This document shows, piece after piece, positions 14,475-20,532 of a stretch of DNA of 20,532 bases. Both the position numbers and the translations under genes were made by a program. The notes beneath the pieces are model-generated. The model searched no databases, was not told the origin of the DNA, and was given only the letters and a program-made list of their open reading frames with translations. The stretch lies in the NCBI GenBank assembly GCA_964592375.1, contig CAZQDP010000043.1, forward strand, positions 1 to 20,532, read 5' to 3'. Numbering within the stretch: position 1 is the stretch's first letter; each line of letters starts with the position of its first letter. This stretch comes from CAZQDP01 sp964592375 (GTDB taxonomy: Bacteria; Bacillota; Clostridia; RUG12999).

Positions 14475-16778
14475 CTATTCTCCTATCATGGGAAATATGC
14501 TTAGCTTCCCGCTTTTATTTATTGTAAACTGAATGGTGGCATTTGTATCCGTTCGGTACGGAAGACCAATATAGGGAGATAGCTTTGCTATTGTTTCATT
14601 AGAGGGATGGCCATAATTGTTGGTTCCCACGGAGATGATGCCAAAGGATGGGGTGGATTGCCCAAGAAAGGAAGCACTGGTGCCGGTGTCGGCGCCGTGA
14701 TGAGACACTTTGAGTACATCACAGTGCACTTTTGGAAATGTTTTTAGCAGTGCATTCTCACCTTCCTGCTCCAAATCACCTGTGAATAAAAATTTCCTAT
14801 CCATATAAGTGAGCATCAGCACCAGGCTGTTATTATTATTCGTTTTTATATACCCATCACGTCCGTTTGGCCATAGTACAGCAAGCTCTGCATCTCCCAT
14901 TGCATAGCGGTCTGCCTGCTTTGCATAAATCATCTTTGTGCCATAGGAACTGGCAAGGTCATAAGTGGCTTTAGAAGAGGCATTGAAGCCGGGACTTTTT
15001 GGAAACATGACCTGACGAATTTCAAATGCTCGTAGTAGCGCTTCAAGGCCCCCGCTATGGTCACTGTCACTATGAGAAAGAATAACGGTATCAATGGTGT
15101 GAATATTCTGCCGCTTTAAATAGCTCACAAGCTCCTTTGAATAATAGCTGCTTCCGGTGTCTATCAGCAGAGGCAAGGAGCCGGGAATGCGTACCAGAGC
15201 CGCATCTCCCTGACCTACATTGATGAAATCTACGCGCAACCGCTGTGCACTTTGAAATCCGCTAAAAAGGCAAACAGACAGAAATATTGAAAACAAAGCC
15301 ATGAGCAAAAGCTTGATGTATCGCTGATGTTTTGTGCTGAGTAGTACAAATAATAATCCGATTGCACAGTAGTAAGTGAGCATGAGCATTTTTGTTGTCA
15401 TATAGGAGATGGCGGCAAAGGGAATAGCAGACAAAGCTCCGGCGGTTTTTGTGACAATGACCAAAAAGTAATTAATAAAGCCTGCAGGAAGCACAGCAAG
15501 TGGTGGAATAAGCCATCCAAATAAAATGAGTGCAAAACTACCAATGAAAATAATGGAGATATAGGGAACTACCAAAATATTTGCAATAATGCCGATGATG
15601 GATACATTGCCGAACAGCATAGAGACCACCGGAATGGTTAGTAATTGGGCGGATAATGTCATGGCCACATATTCCCGAAGCGTTACGGGAAGGACTGAAA
15701 ATATTCGCAGAAGAGGCCCGGTAAACACCAAAATGCCTAAGGTGGCAAGGCAAGAGAGCTGATATCCTGCGTCTAGCACGGCATAGGGATTAAGAGCGCA
15801 GATGATCCCGGCAGCGATGCCAAGGGCGGTGAGCGAATCGGAGTCGCGGCTCACGAGAGAGGCGGCAAGATACAGGCTTGCCATCACGGAGGAACGCACC
15901 ACGGAAGGCTCAAAAGCAGTGAGCATGGTAAAAAGCCATATCATGCATAGGGCAATCAGAGAACGAAAAGGAAGACGAAGCGTGGATTTGCGAAGAAGCA
16001 TCAACACAAATGCAAGCAAAATCGCAATATGCATGCCGGATACGGCAACCACGTGGGTCAGTCCACAACGGGAAAAATCTTGCAGTACCTTGTCATCCAT
16101 TAGCGAGGTATCACCCAGCACAATCCCTTGGAGAAGCCCTGCATCATGAATGGTATTTGAAAACAGATGGAGAATAGATATCCGTATCCCGTAAAATTGG
16201 TCCAAAAGGGTTTTGTCGCCTTGGGCCTTTTGGATGGCATTGTTTTGTGCCATCAACGTTCCGATAATTTCATGCTGTCGTTGATATTTTGCATAATCAA
16301 AACCACCCACATTCATGGCAGGGCGCGGGGCCTCTATGGTGCCCGAAATGGTAACATAGTCACGGGCCGCAAGCTCCACCGTAGGAATGCCGCTCAACTG
16401 CACGTCCAGACGTTTGCGAAGAGGGCGCTCGCGATTATCCGCATAGATCTCATATACATCCAGGGTAAAGCTTGTATAGTATTCCTTGTTCTTTGAAGGG
16501 GAGAGCAGCTTACCATAGATTGTTACGGGTTTATCATAAAAAGCAGCTTCAAAATTCATTTGCTGTTTATCGGAAATAGCAACGCTTATACATCCCAACA
16601 CAAAAAAGAGCATGCAAAATATAATGATCCAAGGCATGCGCCTGAAAATGGGCAGTGCGGCTACCAAAAGAATGGCGCCTGCGATGCAAGCATAACTGGC
16701 TATATGCACGCCCATTTCAATATAAATAAAAATCCCAATGATGTATAAAAGAATACACCAAAGCAGTGGCCGTTTCAT
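14475..16778 (-). CDS. comEC: ComEC/Rec2 DNA-uptake channel protein
   Basis: The 767-aa protein has the full ComEC layout. An N-terminal membrane and soluble DUF4131/OB-like part occupies ~1-190. The polytopic Competence domain (~205-500) contains THVVAVSGMHIAILLA (241-256). The C-terminal metallo-beta-lactamase domain (~514-767) begins VDFINVGQGDA. Its metal motif HSDSDHSGG starts at H569, with HHGAD at 693-697 and H724 in NYGHPS. In transformable bacteria ComEC passes single-stranded DNA across the membrane, and its C-terminal domain is a proposed nuclease. ATG 16778 overlaps the rmuC stop by 4 nt (ATGA), with AGAGGA upstream, so the two are co-translated. Other com genes (comEA) are not in the window, so competence cannot be assumed. 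Confidence 0.93.
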   Translation of the reverse strand: MKRPLLWCILLYIIGIFIYIEMGVHIASYACIAGAILLVAALPIFRRMPWIIIFCMLFFVLGCISVAISDKQQMNFEAAFYDKPVTIYGKLLSPSKNKEYYTSFTLDVYEIYADNRERPLRKRLDVQLSGIPTVELAARDYVTISGTIEAPRPAMNVGGFDYAKYQRQHEIIGTLMAQNNAIQKAQGDKTLLDQFYGIRISILHLFSNTIHDAGLLQGIVLGDTSLMDDKVLQDFSRCGLTHVVAVSGMHIAILLAFVLMLLRKSTLRLPFRSLIALCMIWLFTMLTAFEPSVVRSSVMASLYLAASLVSRDSDSLTALGIAAGIICALNPYAVLDAGYQLSCLATLGILVFTGPLLRIFSVLPVTLREYVAMTLSAQLLTIPVVSMLFGNVSIIGIIANILVVPYISIIFIGSFALILFGWLIPPLAVLPAGFINYFLVIVTKTAGALSAIPFAAISYMTTKMLMLTYYCAIGLLFVLLSTKHQRYIKLLLMALFSIFLSVCLFSGFQSAQRLRVDFINVGQGDAALVRIPGSLPLLIDTGSSYYSKELVSYLKRQNIHTIDTVILSHSDSDHSGGLEALLRAFEIRQVMFPKSPGFNASSKATYDLASSYGTKMIYAKQADRYAMGDAELAVLWPNGRDGYIKTNNNNSLVLMLTYMDRKFLFTGDLEQEGENALLKTFPKVHCDVLKVSHHGADTGTSASFLGQSTPSFGIISVGTNNYGHPSNETIAKLSPYIGLPYRTDTNATIQFTINKSGKLSIFPMIGE

Positions 16779-18073
16779 TCTTCATCCTCTTCGAAGGCAG
16801 GCAGAATGGGTGCTTCGTCGCTGTTGACATTTCGAAGCTGGCGCATAATTTGTCTGGTTCGTGTGCCCACGAGCTTATCTAAATCATCACCCGCTTGCAC
16901 AATGCGTTTTTGCGTGCTCTCCAGTACATCGCCGAATTTTGAAAACTCAGTCTTTACCGATGCCAAGATGTTCCAAACCTCGGAGGAACGCTTTTCGATT
17001 GCAAGGGTTTTAAAGCCCATTTGCAGGCTGCTTAGTAGTGCCGCAAGCGTGGTGGGACCGGTAATGATTATCTTTAAATCCCTCATTAGCATCTCCACAA
17101 GACCGCTTCGGCGAAGTACTTCCGCATATAAACCTTCCACCGGTAAAAAAAGAACCCCAAAATCCGTTGTATTTGGTGGATAGATATACTTCTCCTTAAT
17201 ATCCTTGGCACATTTTTTGATGGCGCCTTCCAGTTCGCGAGTGGCCAATTCCACGGCGGCAAGATCCCCTGCATCGTAAGCGGAAAGTAAACGTTCATAA
17301 GATTCTAAGGGGAATTTAGAGTCAATAGGAAGATAAACGCAGCCATCATCATCGTGGCCGGGAAGCTTCACCGCATATTCTACAACCTCACGACTGCCAG
17401 GCTTTGTTACAACATTGCTCTCATACTGTGTGTGGCTTAAAATTTGCTCTAAAATAGCACCAAGTTGAATTTCTCCCATAATGCCCCTTGTTTTTACATT
17501 GGAAAGCACTTTTTTAAGACCGCCGACATCCTCCGCAAGACTATGCATTTCGCCTAGCCCTTTATGTACCTGCTCCAAGCGTTCACTCACGGTTTTAAAG
17601 GATTCACCAAGCCGCTGCTCCAAGGTTTTATGCAATTTTTCATCCACTGTTTGGCGCATTGTTTCGATTTTTTCCGCATTATCTCTTTGTATTTCGCCAA
17701 GCTTTTTATCCACCGATTCTCTCAGGGAATCTATCCGCTGCTCAACCGAACGGGTGAGCTGAGAAATAGATTCATTGTTGTTCCTTGCGTTTTCACTTAG
17801 TTGCTTTAATTGCATTTCGGATAATTGGCCAATCCTAGTGAGGATGGAGCCTTCAAAGCCGGTCATTCTGGTGCTTTGTTCCTCTCGCATACCTGCAAAA
17901 AGCCGTGCGCTTTCCTGACGACTTACGGACATCTCCTCTCGCAGTGCCCCCTCCAGGCGTGAAATAAGCATTTCCAGCTTGCTATTGTCGCTAGAGGCAC
18001 TTTTTCGAAGCAGTAAAGTGGCTACGAGAATAATATTTACGACCAGTAGTCCATATAGAATATACATTTCCAT
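16775..18073 (-). CDS. rmuC: DNA recombination protein RmuC
   Basis: The 432-aa protein has one N-terminal transmembrane helix (~4-22), a long coiled coil (~30-190) and the RmuC nuclease-like domain. Motifs include NVKTRGIMGEIQLGAILEQ, VEYAVKLPG, YLPIDSKFPLESYERL, TTDFGVLFLPVEGLYAEV and GPTTLAALLSSLQMGFKTL. RmuC limits inversions at short inverted repeats in E. coli and is predicted to be a PD-(D/E)XK-like nuclease. ATG 18073 is preferred: AAAGGA (minus strand, 18087-18082) is 8 nt upstream and would overlap the alternative ATG 18082 itself. The acidic C-terminal tail (EEDEE) ends within the comEC start. Confidence 0.93.
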   Translation of the reverse strand: MEMYILYGLLVVNIILVATLLLRKSASSDNSKLEMLISRLEGALREEMSVSRQESARLFAGMREEQSTRMTGFEGSILTRIGQLSEMQLKQLSENARNNNESISQLTRSVEQRIDSLRESVDKKLGEIQRDNAEKIETMRQTVDEKLHKTLEQRLGESFKTVSERLEQVHKGLGEMHSLAEDVGGLKKVLSNVKTRGIMGEIQLGAILEQILSHTQYESNVVTKPGSREVVEYAVKLPGHDDDGCVYLPIDSKFPLESYERLLSAYDAGDLAAVELATRELEGAIKKCAKDIKEKYIYPPNTTDFGVLFLPVEGLYAEVLRRSGLVEMLMRDLKIIITGPTTLAALLSSLQMGFKTLAIEKRSSEVWNILASVKTEFSKFGDVLESTQKRIVQAGDDLDKLVGTRTRQIMRQLRNVNSDEAPILPAFEEDEE

Positions 18074-18116
18074 GCCAACCATCCTTTGTATGTCATATAT
18101 TGATTATCTGACAGTT

Positions 18117-18144
18117 ATTATATCACATTATGAAATTTTTACAA
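18117..18144 (-). promoter_or_regulatory. Sigma-A promoter of rmuC-comEC
   Basis: On the minus strand TTGTAA (18144-18139) and a perfect TATAAT (18122-18117) are 16 nt apart, about 45 nt before the rmuC start codon. Confidence 0.55.
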
Positions 18145-18238
18145 GAGCCGATTATGTGTTTATGCATCCATGCAGCATAGGGAAGCGGTAAGTATATTGT
18201 GAAAAAGTGTTATGTACAAGTTTGCAGAAAAAAAGAAT

Positions 18239-18288
18239 GTTAAATCTATGTTAAATATATTTACAATATGTAAATAAAATGTTAAAAT
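18239..18288 (+). promoter_or_regulatory. 11-bp-phased TTAAAT/TTTACA repeats, PhoP-box-like
   Basis: Four consecutive 11-bp units (18239, 18250, 18261, 18272) begin GTTAAAT, GTTAAAT, TTACAAT and AAATAAA; a TTTACA hexamer lies at 18260-18265. Tandem TTAACA-like hexamers with 11-bp period are the binding pattern of Gram-positive PhoP. TAAAAT at 18283-18288 could be the matching -10. A good TTGACA at 18306-18311 has no -10 partner at 16-18 nt. The site is upstream of a phosphate transporter gene, which supports the idea. The rest of the 18145-18389 gap shows no ORF. Confidence 0.4.
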
Positions 18289-18389
18289 CTAATTTGTGCG
18301 TTTATTTGACACTGCACTATGCGAATAAGCGGACAGCATAAAAAATTATCAGTCTGCTGTGTGAACAATGAAAACCAAAGAGGTGTTGT

Positions 18390-20165
18390 ATGAATATTTC
18401 TATGATTGCTTCTCTTTTAGGAGGATTAGGACTCTTCCTCTATGGGATGAAGGTAATGGGAGATGGACTTGAAAAAACGGCAGGAGAAAAGTTGCAAAAA
18501 ATCATCCAGTCGTTGACCGGAAATATAATGAAGGGTGTTTTGGTAGGCACGGTCGTAACGGGTGTGATACAAAGCTCTTCAGCGACAACTGTTATGGTTG
18601 TGGGATTTGTTAATGCCGGTATGATGACCTTGCCGCAAGCGGTTGGCGTCATCATGGGTGCCAATATCGGCACAACAGTTACTGCCCAGATTTTAAGACT
18701 AGGTGATATTCAATCCGATGTTTGGTATTTGCAGCTTGTAAAGACTCAAAACTTGGCACCGATTGCCGTTATTGTGGGCATTGTGATGATGCTGATGATG
18801 AGGAAGCAAAAGGTGAAAGAAATCGGCGAAATTGTATTGGGTTTCGGAGTGTTATTCATGGGGATGGAAATGATGTCATCTTCCGTACAGGTACTAAAGG
18901 ATGCACCTTGGCTACTGTCCATGTTTACCTCATTTAAAGATACACCAATACTTGGTGTGCTGACTGGGACAGCTGTGACGGCGATTATACAAAGCTCCAG
19001 CGCTTCGGTTGGTATTTTGCAGGCAATGGCCTCCACCGGCATGATTACATACGGTTCGGCAATCCCCATTGTTTTGGGGCAGAATATTGGCACTTGCGTG
19101 ACCGCACTGCTCTCTAGCATCGGCACTGCCATAAATGCTAAACGAGCCGCCATGATCCATTTGTATTTCAATATTATAGGGACAATTGTTTTTCTAATCG
19201 TTATTTATGTTGTCCAAGGATTTATTGGGTTCCCCTTTTGGAATGATACAGTCAATCGAGGCAATATTGCCGATTTTCATTCGATTTTTAATATTACCAA
19301 TACCTTGATGCTTCTGCCGTTTGCTGGTTCCTTGGTGTGGCTTGCTAACGTGACGGTGGGCTATAGAAAAAGGAAGCAGGAGGAGCGTAAAAGCAATTCA
19401 TTGGACGAGCGTTTTCTCAACGCTCCCAATGTTGCCATTGCACAGTGCAGAGATGAAATTGTGAAAATGGGATTGTTAGCAATGAAAAATGTGCGATTGG
19501 CAGCAGATGCTGTGGTCGGTAGAAATAAGGATGCAATTGCAATTTTGGAAGAAAATGAAAATATCATCGATGAAATGGAAGTATCGCTCAATCAGTATTT
19601 GGTGCTCATTACCGACAAAGATTTAAATGAGAGTGAGAGCAGGACCGTATCGGAAATGTTTCATGCGGTGACCGATATTGAACGTATGGGAGATCATGCG
19701 AAGAACATTTCGGAAATATACAAGGATAATCTTGAAAAAAATGTGGAGTTTTCCGATTCTGCTCGGAAGGAACTTGACCTGATGTTTGGGGCAGTATCTG
19801 AAATTATGGAAAACACCATTGCGGCATACAGGGATAAGGACATCTTTCTGGCAAAGAAAGTTGAACCATATGAAGAAGTCGTGGATATGTTTAACGATAC
19901 ACTGAAAAACAAGCATATCGAAAGGCTGAAAACGCAAAAGTGCTCTATTTTGGCAGGTATATCTTTTATTGAAATGATTGGGAATTTGGAGAGAATTGCT
20001 GACCATTGCTCTAATGTGGCACTTTCCGTTCTCAAAATGAATAGCGATGTTTCGTTTGATGCGCATGCATATGCGCGAGAAATGCACCAATCACCGGATG
20101 AAGAGTTTAATCGGTATTTTAGAGAATTTGAGGACAAGTATTACAGTAAAATTGAATTTCATTAA
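18390..20165 (+). CDS. Na+/phosphate cotransporter with C-terminal PhoU-like domain
   Basis: The 591-aa protein belongs to the Na/Pi-II cotransporter family (NptA/YjbB type). Two inverted-repeat transport halves carry the QSSSATT (61-67) and QSSSASV (201-207) signatures, each followed 30 residues later by GANIGTTVTA (90-99) and GQNIGTCVTA (230-239). The exact 140-residue spacing shows the internal duplication. Hydrophobic helices extend to ~325. Residues ~350-560 are a helical PhoU-like domain with ERMGDHAKNISEIY and the second-half equivalent ERIADHCSNVALSVL, which contain the metal-cluster-type E/D residues. It probably moves phosphate across the cytoplasmic membrane, the PhoU part sensing or regulating it. 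The start ATG has AGAGGTG at 18379-18385. It is monocistronic with its own terminator. Confidence 0.92.
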   Translation: MNISMIASLLGGLGLFLYGMKVMGDGLEKTAGEKLQKIIQSLTGNIMKGVLVGTVVTGVIQSSSATTVMVVGFVNAGMMTLPQAVGVIMGANIGTTVTAQILRLGDIQSDVWYLQLVKTQNLAPIAVIVGIVMMLMMRKQKVKEIGEIVLGFGVLFMGMEMMSSSVQVLKDAPWLLSMFTSFKDTPILGVLTGTAVTAIIQSSSASVGILQAMASTGMITYGSAIPIVLGQNIGTCVTALLSSIGTAINAKRAAMIHLYFNIIGTIVFLIVIYVVQGFIGFPFWNDTVNRGNIADFHSIFNITNTLMLLPFAGSLVWLANVTVGYRKRKQEERKSNSLDERFLNAPNVAIAQCRDEIVKMGLLAMKNVRLAADAVVGRNKDAIAILEENENIIDEMEVSLNQYLVLITDKDLNESESRTVSEMFHAVTDIERMGDHAKNISEIYKDNLEKNVEFSDSARKELDLMFGAVSEIMENTIAAYRDKDIFLAKKVEPYEEVVDMFNDTLKNKHIERLKTQKCSILAGISFIEMIGNLERIADHCSNVALSVLKMNSDVSFDAHAYAREMHQSPDEEFNRYFREFEDKYYSKIEFH

Positions 20166-20222
20166 TTTTTCACTAAGAAAACTGACAAAGAAGAAAAAAA
20201 GCTTCAATGAAGCGAGGAATAT

Positions 20223-20264
20223 GGATGAAGTTCTGTCGAGTGCAGGGCTTCATCCTTTTTCTTT
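20223..20264 (+). terminator. Rho-independent terminator of the Na/Pi cotransporter gene
   Basis: GGATGAAG (20223-20230) pairs perfectly with CTTCATCC (20248-20255); inside, CTG (20233-20235) pairs with CAG (20243-20245). A TTTTTCTTT tract follows. It lies about 60 nt after the stop codon. Confidence 0.85.
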
Positions 20265-20367
20265 GCACAATAATGGAAATAAATATTTTCATCGCATCCC
20301 AAAATGGAGCTTCATTGCAAGGATAATGAGTAGAAAAGCGCAACTAAAAAAAGCTGTCGCAAAACTG

Positions 20368-20376
20368 TGATATGAT
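20368..20376 (+). promoter_or_regulatory. Extended -10 element before a gene-free stretch
   Basis: TGA-TATGAT matches an extended -10 (TGnTATAAT, 5/6 in the hexamer). No -35 is recognisable at the usual distance. Transcription would start near 20383. Confidence 0.3.
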
Positions 20377-20382
20377 GTGACT

Positions 20383-20532
20383 GCCTTAGAAAATGCACGA
20401 TAATCTCCGGCGGATATCGCCGCCCTGATGATTTTTCTCTCGTCTTAAAGTCCTTTAAAAATTTTTTTAAATATTTTATGCGACTAAAATCGACAAAAGC
20501 AGACACATATCGTGTTTGCTTTTTTTCTTTTT
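20383..20532 (+). ncRNA. Candidate small structured RNA or leader (unrecognised)
   Basis: Between the extended -10 and the terminal hairpin there is no convincing ORF on either strand. A CGGCG-GATAT-CGCCG hairpin (20408-20422) is flanked by an outer AGAAAA (from 20388) and TTTTCT (to 20437) pairing and an ATC/GAT pairing, followed by an AT-rich self-complementary tract (TTTAAAAA...TTTTTAAA, ~20454-20470). The stretch ends in a strong terminator. It could be a free-standing small RNA or a riboswitch-type leader of a gene beyond the window. I do not recognise a known family; boundaries are inferred. Confidence 0.3.
20498..20532 (+). terminator. Rho-independent terminator at window end
   Basis: AGCAGACAC (20498-20506) pairs with GTGTTTGCT (20512-20520), one G-U, loop ATATC, followed by TTTTTTCTTTTT. 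As the cotransporter already has a terminator at 20223-20264, this one implies a separate short transcript or an attenuator. Confidence 0.8.

Noticed and set aside
20221..20370. 49-codon ORF after the cotransporter
   Set aside because: It runs through the terminator hairpin, has SD spacing of only about 2 nt and no recognisable sequence features.
20388..20440. Hammerhead ribozyme (CTGATGA at about 20425 and GAAA at about 20389)
   Set aside because: Although a stem lies just before CTGATGA, the GAAA-flanking stem II and stem III pairings required for any permutation do not form.
20312..20506. 64-aa minus-strand ORF
   Set aside because: It overlaps the terminal hairpin, has no ribosome site and its composition reflects AT-rich noncoding DNA.

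Overview
The window looks like chromosomal DNA from a Gram-positive, probably clostridial (Firmicutes), bacterium. The evidence is a sigma-I/RsgI signalling pair, secreted proteins with copper-amine-oxidase-N ('stalk') domains, strong AAGGAGG-type ribosome binding sites, an AT-rich base composition and a DUF1653/GIY-YIG/DUF1294 housekeeping set. I saw no tRNA, rRNA, CRISPR array, insertion sequence or phage gene.

Region 1 (1-4093, + strand) is a compact housekeeping/accessory run: 3-methyladenine DNA glycosylase, a SanA/YdcF-like membrane protein (DUF218), a small DUF1294 membrane protein, a three-domain DUF1653/GIY-YIG/methyltransferase ORF, and an exported three-domain protein (alpha/beta hydrolase, CuAO-N, rhodanese). 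The last four genes abut or overlap and are probably co-transcribed. An 80-nt long-stem inverted repeat lies between the first two genes.

Region 2 (4094-7060, + strand) is an envelope-signalling locus. It holds a secreted protein (Thr-Pro repeat linker, coiled coil, CuAO-N domain), then sigma factor SigI and its membrane anti-sigma factor RsgI with an Asn-Pro self-cleavage site and a charged disordered tail, closed by a terminator. A sequence resembling the sigma-I promoter (ACCCCC, 19 nt, CGAA) lies upstream of the secreted protein, so the sigma factor may drive its own three-gene operon.

Region 3 (7062-14474) is a carbohydrate-use locus: a divergent AraC-family regulator, a GH63 glycosidase and two tandem paralogous GH31 (YicI-like) alpha-glycosidases, all without signal peptides. 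A strong terminator closes it. The AraC gene carries an apparent 2-nt deletion that cuts off its second DNA-binding helix-turn-helix; the missing C-terminus is intact in another frame. No transporter is present in the window.

Region 4 (14475-18144, - strand) encodes RmuC and ComEC, overlapping by 4 nt, with a recognisable promoter. Region 5 (18145-20532, + strand) has a leader with 11-bp-phased TTAAAT-like repeats suggestive of a PhoP operator, a Na+/phosphate cotransporter with a C-terminal PhoU-like domain, its terminator, and then a gene-free stretch that may encode a short structured RNA ending in a second strong terminator at the window edge.
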